Shown here: piece by piece, positions 10,609-21,255 of the stretch
How positions within the stretch are numbered: the stretch's first letter is position 1
Layout: the number at the start of each line of letters is the position of its first letter
Source: Hypsibius dujardini
Lineage: Eukaryota > Tardigrada > Eutardigrada > Parachela > Hypsibiidae
Assembly (NCBI GenBank): GCA_001579985.1
Contig: LRSR01002520.1
Coordinates: 1 to 22,253, forward strand
Length of the DNA stretch: 22,253 bases
Direction: 5' to 3'
Notes under the pieces: model-generated
Told to the model about the DNA's origin: nothing
Database searches by the model: none
Seen by the model: only the letters and a program-made list of their open reading frames with translations
Program-made: the position numbers and the translations under genes

Positions 10609-10616
10609 ATCCCAGA
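10609..10616 (+). repeat. right target-site duplication of the hAT element
   Basis: ATCCCAGA, identical to 9787-9794. Confidence 0.88.
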
Positions 10617-11089
10617 GACCCCCCAGTCACAAATTATATCTTTTCATCCCGGAGGCCTAAAATTACAATGAGAAATTGTGCCTCATCTTGACATAGTTGA
10701 AGTACCGGTACCCATATACCGGTATATAAAGGAATGGAAGCACACAAAGGCCTTCGTGCCTATTTGTTTCCCCATCCCCCTGCCCGTGAGAGAAGATGGT
10801 CTTTCCGGTGTGCGGTCAGTCAATCGGTCGGTCGGTCGGTAGAGAGGGTAGTTAATCTATTTTAATTACTTTCATGCCCACCTTTTTCCTCGAATTATAA
10901 CTACAGATTTAATAATAAGGCAAAGGGGGTCTCTGTGTATGTACATGCGGAAAAGCGAGGGAAATAGGTGTCGCACAACATGGGGGCCCAGTGGGAAATC
11001 CGGTGGATAGAGGGAACGGAGTACCTAGGACGACCTTTACGTGTGCATGCCTTCCTCGCGTATATACGAGCATCTTTTTTTTGCGGTGA

Positions 11090-11122
11090 GCGAGAGAGGG
11101 AGAGAGAGAGAGAGAGAGAGAG
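11090..11122. repeat. (GA)n microsatellite
   Basis: Clean GA dinucleotides, flanked by further GAGC-rich sequence. Confidence 0.85.
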
Positions 11123-11491
11123 ATGAAAATTGCATGCGAATTAATACGAAAGGGAATAATATTTTTCACATTACTAAATTGGAATCGTTTGTATGAATTC
11201 GTACGTGTCTTAAAGCAGAGCACAGAGAGCAGAAAGGGAGGGGAGAAAGGAGAGAGACAATCCCAATGGGAGTCAATTATGGCGCAGTAAATTCAGGCCG
11301 ATTAAGGTTCGACCGTGTTGTGTGTGTTTGTGAGTCTGTGTGATGAGAGAACGCGAGCGGGATGATTCGGAGCGAGCGAGAGCGCGGCCCCTTATTGTCT
11401 ACCTCAGGTGACATATGCATTCAATTATTCCATCCGGTCGGCCGTGTAATCCACTTTAAACAGAGTACCTGGACTCCCTTCTTCCGCTGTG

Positions 11492-11507
11492 TGTGTGTGT
11501 GTGTGTG
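11492..11507. repeat. (GT)n microsatellite
   Basis: A short uninterrupted run of GT dinucleotides. Confidence 0.85.
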
Positions 11508-11888
11508 GGGGTGGATGGGGAGGAAGAGCAGGTTGAGAGGGCGGAAAATAATATAATAATCGATTTTTCATTTTCACGGGGGGAAAAGGTGGAAATTAGG
11601 GAAAAGTCAGCGCGTCTATAGTGCCCGCTCTCGCTCGTTTTCTCTCTCTGGAACAGCGCAACCTCTTAATGCGTCCATATATACCTACCCTTCCCCTCCC
11701 CCTTCCCATTTCTGTCCTCCTTCTTCTCCCTCTCATTGCGAATTCATATGGAGACTCCATTGGGTGGGTGAGGAGTGAGGAGGATGCGGATGAAGACAGG
11801 CGCGCGCGGTGATGATGAAATGGTGCTGCTCCCGGTTTGCGGGACCGGATGCGCAAATCGGTTCACACAAACATTTTGAGTGCCACAT

Positions 11889-12089
11889 GGAACGGTGTTC
11901 GGATGCATAAACGAACAAATGGACGGTTTCGTCACGTTCAGTGGGGAACGCGAACACTGTCAAATCGGGGGAGGTATCAATGCCTTCAACCAGTTACAAT
12001 CATTACATTGTAATCCAATCAAGTCAATCAACGTATCGCCACCTGCATAAACGAAAAATTCACAGGTGTTCCCATACGGAACGGTGTTC
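11889..12089. promoter_or_regulatory. repeated GAAC-3-GTTC palindromes
   Basis: GGAACGGTGTTCG occurs identically at 11889-11901 and 12078-12090. GAAC and GTTC form inverted half-sites with a 3-nt spacer. The second copy overlaps another palindrome, GTTCC-5-GGAAC, at 12068-12082. GCATAAACGAA is also shared, at 11905 and 12045. The spacing resembles inverted-repeat steroid-receptor-type sites, but no factor can be assigned from sequence. Confidence 0.35.
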
Positions 12090-12622
12090 GCTATTGAACG
12101 CCACAGATGAACCACCTGATTTAAGTCGAATCGTGACGACCCGAATTACTTATTTCCAACGTTTCTGTTCAATCAATCAAGCGATTATTGGCCTATTCAG
12201 GATTAAAGAGGAGTTCTAACTCGTAAAGAGGAACATTGTTCTGGTTGATCAGGCGCCACAGCAAACGGTCCGTTCCAAAATCGAACAACCGAGCCGGTAA
12301 CCGAACATTTTTCCCATTTGTCAATTGTCGTCAATGCAATTCGTTTTATTGAACCGAACAAGCCATTGGTCACCATATATGACGTTTACCTGTGTTTGGA
12401 ACTTCTTTAAATCACCCCACCTTCTGAAAGCCCATTTCACCGTAAAAAAAGTTACACCGTGTAAGATTTCATCTGAAAATTTATCGAGTCGGTCGGCCCA
12501 AGCTGCGACGACTACGTGAGCCGGCTATTGTTCTTGATCGGTCAGTCTCAGCCCGATCGCGAACTGCGATTAACATCTGCGCTGGCCATTGCCATCTGAT
12601 GCCGTCTGGGTGTGCGCCTGCG

Positions 12623-12630
12623 TGACGTCA
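12623..12630. promoter_or_regulatory. perfect CRE palindrome TGACGTCA
   Basis: The consensus CREB/ATF site sits in a GC-rich stretch about 700 nt upstream of the RBPMS-like start codon. Its position and the surrounding CpG density fit a promoter-proximal element. The transcription start is not identifiable. Confidence 0.5.
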
Positions 12631-12900
12631 CCGCGGCGCACAGGTAGCCACACCTCCCGGCCAATTAGCATCGCGCTTCGTCAAACGCTCGCTCCGGCTC
12701 CGCTGAGACAGCTAAACACCCACGCCAGCTGTTCAACAACACACAGATATACGCACACCGAAGAGAACGAACGCGTAATACACACACTACAACTGGGTGT
12801 ACACGAGGCAGAAGCCCCGATTCGGCTCACTTCCTCATTAAAAAAGGGCAGACAGATGAGACCCGCGCGAAGAGAGAGCCCCTGTTTTATTAAAACGCCA

Positions 12901-12935
12901 CCGACCGCTGCCTGCCTGCCTGCCTGCCTGCCTTC
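12901..12935. repeat. (TGCC)n array in the presumed leader
   Basis: About six TGCC/CCTG units in the region upstream of the start codon at 13334. A second cluster of CTGT/CTGC units lies at 13210-13250. Confidence 0.8.
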
Positions 12936-13333
12936 CGTCCTTCGGATGAACCCCGCGCGCGCGCGCGAACGAAGACACACAAAATTTCCCAGATGTGCAT
13001 CCTCATTACTATCGACTACTAGCCTGCACACTGGTGATCTGCCTGCCAGGTTGTCCTATATTTTTAAACTGCACACCTCTTTTCAATCACCTTTTCCGTC
13101 ATCCGCTTAGGCCAATACGAAATAAGCCGCAATTTTTTGGGCTTTTTCTCAGTCCGGTTGTCTGTGGACGCAATTGCACCTCAATTATCCCTTGCCGGAA
13201 GCAGCGGTGTCTGCTTGTCTGCTTGTCTGCCTGTCTGCCTGCCTGCCTGATTGAGGAAATCAAGGGCATTGCCTGTCGTTGTTATTATTTGTTGGAGCCG
13301 TTGGGTTTGTTTCTGGATCGGCTGTTTGTTCGG

Positions 13334-14105
13334 ATGGACTCTTCGTCAGTAGCATCAGCGACAGGTGAAGCGATACCTTCAACGATGGTCGGAACGGAGC
13401 TTCACAACGGTCATAACGGCCACCACGGCAGCAGCAGCAGCAGCAGTGGTACAGCCAGTATGGAGGATCAACGCCCGGGCAGTCCCTCCATGGAGTCGGT
13501 CGGCACCAGCGCCGACCACGAGCTGGATGAGGTGCGTGTCGTGTTGTATGTCCTAGTGCTTTGGTTAGATCAGGTCAGGGGCACTGGGTGTTGGTGTTTT
13601 TGGATGTCGTGATGTGGCGCGCGCGTTGCTCCTTGGGAGTTCTGCGTTTCGCTTCCTCATAGGAAACGGGAGTGCTCTGTGTGAACGCCTGGGGTGATGC
13701 GTGTCTGCTAGGTGTGTTGTGTTCTGTTGTGTGGCATGAATATTTTTATGGGATTAGTGTCTGACTGGCTGACTGTGTTTATGTGTCTGTCTGAGTGTGT
13801 GTCTGGGCGTCTGCCTGTACGTTGTGGGTATGCCTTTCTGGCTGACAGTCTGACAGACTGACTGACTGTGTGTTTGTTTTGTCTGTCTGCGTGAATTTCT
13901 AGCCCTTTGTCTTCCCTGTTTCCTGCTTGTCTGTCGATTAATCCATGTGCCTTCTCTGTCCAGTTTACCTGTCTGGTTGCGTGCTTACCTGTTTGTGTTG
14001 GCTGTTTATCTTCGTCCCTATATGGCTCACTGTAAATTTTCCGTTTCGCTCTACCTGCATCTCTGACTGAATTTGCTTTGCTCAACCGTCTCTCTGATTG
14101 TCCAT

Positions 14106-14148
<43 letters not shown>

Positions 14149-17100
14149 CCGGTCGGTCGGTCTGTCTGTCTGTCTGTCTGTCTGCCTGCCTGCTTGTTTG
14201 CTTGTCTGCCTGCCTGATTTCTTTTGAAGCTATCAAAACTTTTTCCTTCTTTCGAAATTCGCATGTTTGAAGCTTTTCACTTTCGTGTTGTGTTGAATGC
14301 TGTCAATGTATGGTACAATACCAGTTACTACGGGACGGTCACTTTGAAGCAGTACTCATATCCTGCCTTTCTGGTATAGCCAAAATTAATATATGGGAGC
14401 GTTTCCGGTCTCCTTGACGTATATTGAGGAAGCCGAGCACTGCCTGTCTCCCAAGGGGCAATTTCCTGGAAGATTTCTAATAATTACTTTATATAATATA
14501 GCAATTGCTATTCAGGTGCTAGTACAATAAAACTATAATTCACTACAGTAATAAATCCACAATTTTCCATATAGCCGAAAACCAGAAAATATTTTCCGCT
14601 GTTTCTCGCCCATTTTTATTGCTTTTCACTTTTAGACTAAATTTTTACGAGGATATGCTTTACATAAGAAAAAAACCACTGGACTCCAGATGGGACCAAG
14701 TAGTGCATTAAAAAGCGATAATTACCTGAACCTAGAGAGAGAGCGAGAGAGAGAGAGAGAGAGAGTTGATCGATCAATAAAGCGTTGTTTCGTTTTCCAA
14801 GCACCGACCGACTCTGAACACACACACAGGAACAGGATGAGTGTGTGTGTGTGCTCTCTGTACACTGCCCACACAAAAGGGACTGGAAAATGAGTGAAAA
14901 TTCAGGTGTGCTCCTCCTGACTGAGGTCGGATGTGCCCTCTGTATGCACTTGGCTTTTAAAAACAGCATTGACACATACCTTTCGGCTTTGCCACTCTTT
15001 TTCTCATCCCTCGCCCGTCAAGTGGAGCCTCTGTTTTTCCTACTCGTATTATATGCATACCGGTATTATAGAAAAATAATGTGGAAATTCAGAAAGGCGA
15101 ATTGTTTGTTTGTGTCGGTGTCTATATATGTGTCTGTGTCTATATATATGTAAGTGTCTGTGTTTGTGTTTGTGTCTCAGTCTGTGTATGTGTTTGTACC
15201 TGTTTCTGTGTCTGTGTTTGTGCTTGTGTCTATGTACGTGTCTGTGTCTGTGTTTGTGTCTGTGTCTATGTACGTGTCTGTGTCTGTGTTTGTGTCTGTT
15301 TTTGTGTCTGTATTTGTGTCTGTATTTGTGTCTGTGTCTGTGTCTGTTGGCTGTTGGCTGTATCTGTATATGTGTCTGTGCGTGCGTGCGTGTAGCCGCT
15401 CTTTTTAAATTTACTTTACGCTCTTTTTGTCTTTACTAAAAGTATAGTGCGGTATTATCGTCCGAGTGTGTCCGTGTGTGGGATAGGGGATCCCAAACAC
15501 CGGGGGCTTTGACATGCTCGCACCGCCTACTGCTGGTGCAGCATCTTTTTGTTCGTCCGTCGCGTTTGTTTGTTCACCAGATCTTTCATTTTAAAGCATC
15601 CTCTCCCCCCCCCGTACACGCCACACCAGCATGGCATTTGATAACTACCGTGTGTTTAGAATAGAATAATACAAAAAGCGCATCATAGGATTATTTCTCA
15701 CGTGCCCTGTCGGGGGATTCTACTCTTGGGTTACTGGTTATTACTGTTGGGCGTGTTAAGTTGACTGCGGCATTTTTATTTATTAGATCATGCGATTGTG
15801 TTTTCATCGGAAAGGTTTCTTTTTAGTATTTTTACATTGTACTTGAATATTCCGTTTGCTTGTATATATACATTGTATACTATGTACAGTTCAGTGTTGT
15901 ATTAGTATCACAACTTTTATTATTACTGTAAATTTATATTTTTTATAAAATATTTGCGGCCTAAACATGTTCAGTACTGTAATTGTAATAGTACATTTTT
16001 GTTTTTATTCAAATTATATAATTATTGTACTGTAGTGTGGGAAAGCCAAAGCCTCATTTTTCGTGAGTTGCTTTTTTTATACTTTGCTTAGCATTCCGAA
16101 TAATTCTGCTCATCTCTTGCAAGGGCCTGTGATGAAACAATGATACATTTTTTATAGTTCGATAATTTACAAACTTATTCTTTTATTGTAACACTGTAAG
16201 ATTTGCGCATACTTTATATTTTTTGACTGACATAATTCGTTTTTATTTAATCTAGCTCTAGCTTACTACTTACTTAGTACTTATTTTGTCTGGTAATTGG
16301 TTATTTTTTATTCTCGAAATAGCAGCAGCATTTAGTGCAAAAGTGGATGCACCAGTTTTTATTATCATCCCGCTTTCTTAATATTGCGGTGTCGTTAATG
16401 GCCGACCAGGTGTTTGGCCGGGGTTATGGATACCTTGCGAAAAAAATGTCACGACGGGCAGTGTAGATCGATTGTTGACAGTAGGAGCTGTGTTTTGATT
16501 ACGGCACTTAACAGAGAGCAGTAGCTGACACTTCAGGTCTTGCATATTTTTGCCGTTTATCATAACAATTTTTGTTATTTTCCCTCGGCCAGACTTGTGT
16601 GCTTTGCTACTGTAAATGTGTCCGAGTGCAGAGTACTTAAGCAACCTTTGCGCACTACTGAACGTTTTTTTAATAATTAACTTAAATATTATTTTGATTT
16701 ATATTCCTACACAGTATTCTATTTTCTCAGTGAATTAGTTTCCCACTTATTCACCGGAATACCAAACTTATAAATTGTGCTATTAAGTTTATTATTTATT
16801 ATACTTTACTACAGGAATAACATTTATTTTATCAGCAATGATAATATTTTTATATTGATATTAATATATTAATATTTATTAATAATAATTAAAATTGTTT
16901 TTGTTTTTATTTGCAGGTGCGGACGTTGTTTGTGAGCGGCCTGCCAATGGACGTGAAGGCTCGCGAGCTCTACCTGTTGTTTCGCGGCTATGATGTAAGC
17001 CAGCGCCACCTATGAGAGAGACTATCGTTCCACGTCGGTCAACAACACATTGTATTATCCATTCTTCAATGCAAGTAATCCGGTTGCGTCCTTTGCAGGG

Positions 17101-19939
17101 CTACGAGCATTCCCTACTCAAAATGACGGGCAAAATTGGAAAGGCTGTCTCGGTAAGAGAGGGCAACACGTCTGTCTGTAACCTTGGCTTCTTTGACCAG
17201 ATTTGATTTGTGCCTTATCTGCGCATGTGCCTAGCTGATGAACGCGACTGACTTGGTCTTGTTTATTCCAGCCCGTTGGTTTCGTGACTTTCAGGAGTCG
17301 CGTCAAGGCGGAAATTGCAAGGCAAGATCTTCAGGTAATTGTGGCACAGCTTGCATGTAACTGTCATTCAGACACATTGGTAGACATACACGCAAAGACA
17401 ATAACAAATAGGCGTAATAAGATGAAGAAACGATGTAGCCGGTTTAAAGAAATGAGACTGTTGCAAGCAGACCGAGAGAGGTTGATACACGTCCAGAGAA
17501 GCGGGCAATCGGACAGCTAGACACACAGACAAAAACCTGCAGTCAGATAGAAATTCAGTCTTCCAAGCATGCGAGGCATTCCGAGTGCCAGTCAGACAAT
17601 GACAGACTTACAGACAGACAAACAGCTAGGTAGGTAGGCAACTAGTCAGGCAATCAACGAGTAACTGAATGTCTTCAGACAGACAGGAATTTAGACTTAG
17701 TACAATAAGTAAATACAGATATTAGAGAGACAATATACACGTTTGAAGGCACACCTAACTAGGTGTTTACGTGTAGGCACGCTTGAAGATGGTCAGGCAC
17801 ATCCAGTAGACAAGAAAAGACGCCGGCAGATAAATAAGCAGACAAAGAGAAAGGACGTTGGGCTTTGTAGCAAGCAGATGCAGGCAACAGACATGAAATC
17901 TGTCAGGCATGACAGTGCTTACATTGTGAACAGAAGATATCCTTCTGTTTTTCAGGGTATCCAATTCGACATGGAGTCGCCACAGACACTACGGCTGGAG
18001 TTCGCCAAAAGCAACACCAAAGTCGCCAAGCCTAAACCACACGCTGCCGGACCTGGTGGCAACGTCGTTTCCGGTGGAGGAGGCGGCGGCAATAGTGCTG
18101 CAAACATGTTTCTCAACCCATACTCATACGGTCGTAAGTCTTCTGCCATAATTACCCCATAAATTGTCTGCATGCAAGCGTGAGATCGCTGTACACAAAT
18201 AAGCACATTTCTTTTATACTGAGTATGGAAATGTGCGTATGTTCGTTTCAGACGATTTGAATGCACTCTATCAGCAATTTGCTGGCTCGGAGAACTGGCC
18301 CCTCGGCATGTACGCCACCGAACTGGCCATGCAGCAGCAACAGCAGGGTCAAAATGGAAGCGGGAGCTACCAGAACCAGGCTAATCAGGCACGCCCCTCT
18401 CCTTTTAAGACAGACACTTTAGGTCGCAGTCAGCCTCTAACTGGAGCTGTTTAATTGTTCCATTGAGATTTATGCGAGATGCCTACCTGTCTGCCTGATT
18501 TGTCTGTTTTACTCATACTTGTCTGCTTGGTTGTTGTTGTCTGCAAACAGGTTTGTTGACAACCAAATAAGTTATCCATATATGTGCATTCACTATATTG
18601 TACATCTATTATGTATCTCTCTCTACTGTATCTGTATATTTGCACCATTTATCTATCTATTTTATCTATCTAACCTATCTGTTTCTCTATTGTTGTTTTT
18701 AATTAAGGTTTTCTTTTTTTGCAGTCCACTGTCGGCGCCCTGCCCTTTACTCATCCGCTTCTGGCTTCGAATGCCTTAAACGCCGCCAACTCATCCGCTC
18801 AAATGTTGGCCGCTTCAGCTGCTGCAGCTCACAGTTTGTTGGGTGCTCCGCTGGGCGCCTCCAACGGTGGTGGTGGTCATTCTGGCAATATGCAGCAAGG
18901 CGTGGTGCCGTGCAATACGCTCTTTGTGGCAAACTTAGGACCTTTTACGACCGATCAGGAGATCAAGCATCTTTTTTCTGTGTAAGTGCAGCACATGATC
19001 TGTCTGCTTGCCTGTTTGTCTGCCTGTCTGTCCGTCTATCTGTCTGCAAGTATGCCTGCAGGTCTTATTGGATTGGTTGTCTATCTATCTGGTTAAAGTT
19101 TTGGTGTTCTCTTTACATTTTAACTGAGACTTTCTACAGTGGCCTTAATGCAAGCTCATTCATTTATCTGCCTATGGGAATGTCTCTTGGTGGTCTGTAT
19201 TCGTCGTTTCGATCGTCGAATTTACCCATATGTCTGTTGAATACTTTTCTTTGCAGTTGGTTGTCTAGTAATATCTACTATAATGCTTACCTGCCAGCCT
19301 GCCTTCTTGTCTTCCGATCTATCTCTTTGTCTATCTACTAGTTTATCTGTTTGCTTGTTTATCAGTTTATATGAGTCTTATTTGCCCGCCTGCCTGCTTT
19401 CGGGCTTGTTGGTCTGTTTCTTTGTTTATCTCATTGTATGTTTGTCCGTCTGCCTGTCTGGCTGCTTACCTGCTGCGTGCCTGTTTCCCAGCCCGCCAGC
19501 CTACCTCCCTGCCTCCCTGCCTATTCGGCTGGTTGCCTGATTGCATGCCTGCGTGTGTCTGCCTGCCTGTTTTCCTGTCAGTCTAGTTTCCTGCCTATGG
19601 TCCCGTATGTTCCAGTTTCTGTCTTGCCGGTCTCTGCTCGATGGCTTGGGTCTTATATGTTTTCTTGTCTGGAATAGGTTTCCCGGCTTTTCTCGATACC
19701 GCGTCAACACGAAAGGTGGCAGCCCGGTGGCGTTCGTCGACTTTGCCGACGTGAGATGCGCCACTAACGCGATGCTGTCCCTCCAGGGAATGATGCTGAC
19801 GACCTCGGAGCGGTCCGGCATCCGGATAGAGTATGCCAAGCATAAGATGGCCGACGCCAACAGCTGCAACGGTCAGACGACGCAGACCCATCCAAACGGT
19901 CATCATGTGGACACCTCGGTCCATCTGCAGACGGTCTAG
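13334..19939 (+). CDS. mec-8: two-RRM RNA-binding protein of the RBPMS / couch potato / MEC-8 family
   Basis: Eight exons: 13334-13531, 16917-16994, 17099-17152, 17272-17334, 17956-18133, 18252-18388, 18725-18981, 19678-19939, giving about 408 residues with all phases consistent. RRM1 (67-150) begins [10 protein letters not shown] (RNP2) with RNP1 PVGFVTF, and ends [12 protein letters not shown], the signature of RBPMS, Hermes, Cpo and MEC-8. RRM2 (298-385) begins CNTLFVANL, has RNP1 SPVAFVDF and ends [15 protein letters not shown] second RRM of this type is typical of MEC-8 and absent from vertebrate RBPMS. The N-terminus is Ser/His-rich with a poly-Ser tract. The linker between the RRMs is Gly-, Gln- and Ala-rich. 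The family binds CAC-containing RNA as dimers and regulates splicing and mRNA fate. The exon 6 end is uncertain: a GC donor at 18389, or a weak GT at 18449 adding 20 residues. The symbol is by family similarity. Confidence 0.9.
13430..13446 (+). repeat. (AGC)n coding repeat, poly-Ser
   Basis: Five to six AGC codons plus AGT in exon 1, giving a run of six or seven serines after GHHG. Confidence 0.9.
14106..14216. repeat. compound (CCTG)n(GGTC)n(TCTG)n array
   Basis: About eleven TGCC units, three GGTC units, then about six TCTG units and further CTGC/TTGT units. It is flanked on both sides by degenerate CTGT-rich sequence (13750-14100). Confidence 0.92.
14737..14766. repeat. (GA)n microsatellite
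   Basis: A near-perfect GA dinucleotide run within intron 1, with one GAGC interruption near its start. Confidence 0.88.
15110..15395. repeat. TGTCTG minisatellite with a 36-bp higher-order unit
   Basis: TGTCTG/TGTTTG hexamers throughout. The segment around TATGTACGTG recurs exactly 36 bp apart (15231 and 15267). All three plus frames are open across it, which is expected for a repeat without stop triplets and is not evidence of coding. Confidence 0.88.
17335..17955 (+). other. intron 4 of the RBPMS-like gene, CAGA-rich
   Basis: Donor CAG/GTAATT and acceptor GTTTTTCAG. The interior carries dispersed CAGA and CAGG units on the plus strand, the reverse of the CTGC/CTGT polarity in introns 1, 6 and 7. 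Confidence 0.8.
18389..18724 (+). other. intron 6 with alternative possible donors
   Basis: The acceptor TTTTTTGCAG before 18725 is strong and fixes phase 0 (STVGALPF). A matching phase-0 donor is either CAG/GCACGC at 18389 (GC type) or AGCT/GTTTAA at 18449. No good phase-0 GT donor exists between them, and an in-frame stop follows at 18451-18453. Confidence 0.6.
18985..19620. repeat. degenerate CTGC/CTGT tetranucleotide sequence in intron 7
   Basis: Two blocks, 18998-19100 and 19288-19600, of CTGCCTGT/CTGCCTGC units with substitutions lie in the intron between the two RRM2 exons (18982-19677). The long Cys/Leu/Pro-rich frames here are artefacts. Confidence 0.8.
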
Positions 19940-21121
19940 CCCCGGGACGTGGTCGGGACCTCCGTGTGTGATGTTAACTTGCCATCTGAACGAGTAAGCC
20001 GTCCCATCGTCTCGTCCGTCAAATATTTTGCGGCAAAAATATTTACTTTATTTTATTTTCCCCTATCAGGAAAAATAATCATCGATGTGGAGCTTCAAGT
20101 ATCTCTGATCAAGGACATTTTTAGTATCCCTGTTTACCTTTGTCCCGTGACATTTTCTAGCCTGAACAGACTAGTGGTTTTTTAAAGCTCTCTTTCTCTC
20201 GTATCTGCATGTTCGGCTCATCTGGCGCGAGGATGGAAGCATGCCCTGTACGTGCGTTATGCGTTTAGCCATTGGTCATAGTGACTGATGAGAGGTTCTA
20301 GTTACCCGCCATTTATTTCCGTCCTGGGAAACTGTGTGCGTTTTGTGTGTGTTTTTTTGCGCAAACGTTGTTATGGCTGTACCTCGGCTTTCGTTTTTCC
20401 CACTCTTTCTGTCCTTACTCTCTTTCTCTTTCTCGCTATGTGTTTATGAACTTGTGAAAATGCGGCATTGTGTCCTTTTTTATCTCAAATCAATTTACAC
20501 TGATTAACCGCATACTCACCGAACCCGCGGTACTTACAGGCACCAGTCAGTGTCACAATAAGACATTAAGTATAGGTGCTTTAATCATACATTACTACGC
20601 AACAGCTGTCCAACGCAAAAATGCCGTGTCCAGTTGACGGTCAGTGGCACACATTTGACGAAAAATTCTCATTCAGGAACCCAGAAAGTCAGTCGTCAAT
20701 TTAGTGGTACGCGGTTATGTTCATTTACTACGCGATCGTTTTGGCGTTATGTTTGTGTAATCATTTGCATAACTATTGTTTTTACTGAGTGCCTGATTAG
20801 AATGGTCAACAAACAGGGGCTCTAATTGACAATCATTACTGATTTCCCATCGGCCAACTCCTGGTTCGCCTGTCGCTCATTTCGGTCATGTTGTGGGAAC
20901 TTTCCTGGTGGTGGGGGACGGCGCTGGGGACGGCGCTTTCATATGCGCGGCCTGGAATCACAGCCTCGGTACGGTAACTACTCCATCTTGCTTTCATCTA
21001 TTCTGGTTTGGCGCGAATCAGGTTTCGCCACGCGGAAGAAGTGGATTCGCTCGTACCATTTGCTTATTCCGCACAGACACTAGCCAATCTTGCCCTTTTA
21101 ACTTTTGCCTTACTCTGGCAG
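19940..21121 (+). other. 3' UTR and spacer downstream of the RBPMS-like gene
   Basis: Follows the TAG stop at 19937-19939. I see no canonical AATAAA in the first kilobase, so the polyadenylation site is unplaced. The frame at about 20842-20974 (HFGHVVGTFLVVGDGAGDGAFICAAWN) could be part of a further exon, but codon evidence is weak. Confidence 0.4.
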
Positions 21122-21255
21122 GGGTCGGTGGTTGGTTCGGCGTCGTCGCTGTTCTCATCGGAGCTGTTTTGGGACATGTGATGGTCTGCCGGATTATAAG
21201 CCTCAATGTGCAGCACCAACTACTCCGACTCGCCGGCGTCGATTTCCCGGAATGA
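21122..21255 (+). CDS. candidate terminal exon with one transmembrane segment
   Basis: A strong acceptor (pyrimidine tract, CTCTGGCAG) precedes 21122. In one frame the sequence encodes a hydrophobic stretch GWFGVVAVLIGAVLGHVMV followed by CRIISLNVQHQLLRLAGVDFPE and a TGA at 21253-21255. A GT at 20969, after CTCG, would splice in phase from the frame at 20842-20968. The protein is not recognised. A chance reading frame is a real alternative. Confidence 0.3.

Larger units (their letters stand above)
10617..12590. other. upstream region with no gene seen
   Basis: It contains GGTC repeats (10822-10842), a GA run (11090-11122), a GT run (11492-11507), purine-rich segments and a cluster of GAAC/GTTC palindromes from 11889 to 12280. 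The small open frames are simple-sequence artefacts. It probably holds the promoter-distal part of the plus-strand RBPMS-like gene. Confidence 0.6.
13532..16916 (+). other. 3.4-kb intron 1 of the RBPMS-like gene
   Basis: Donor GAG/GTGCGTG at 13532 and acceptor TTATTTGCAG at 16916, phase 0, joining DELDE to VRTLFVSG. The first half is filled with CTGT/CTGC and TGTCTG repeats. The second half (15660-16910) is AT-rich. A minus-strand frame at 16644-16378 has no recognisable similarity and is probably chance. Confidence 0.85.

Noticed and set aside
11308-11325. GGTTCGACC resembling a tRNA T-arm B box
   Set aside because: No A box, acceptor stem or anticodon arm at the right distances upstream.
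12589-13110. 173-codon plus-strand open frame upstream of the RBPMS-like start
   Set aside because: GC- and CA-rich leader with repeat-derived CLPACLP and no recognisable domain. It is more likely promoter or 5' UTR.
14051-14270. Open frames on both strands with Arg-Gln-Ala-Gly or Leu-Pro-Ala-Cys runs
   Set aside because: Translation of the CCTG/TCTG tetranucleotide array. No start context or homology.
15081-15439. Long Cys/Val/Leu-rich open frames in all three plus frames
   Set aside because: They lie wholly in a TGTCTG repeat that contains no stop triplets. Simultaneous openness in every frame is a repeat effect.
16378-16644. Minus-strand 88-codon frame in RBPMS intron 1
   Set aside because: No recognised motif, no splice context, and it is opposite to the host gene in AT-rich intron sequence.
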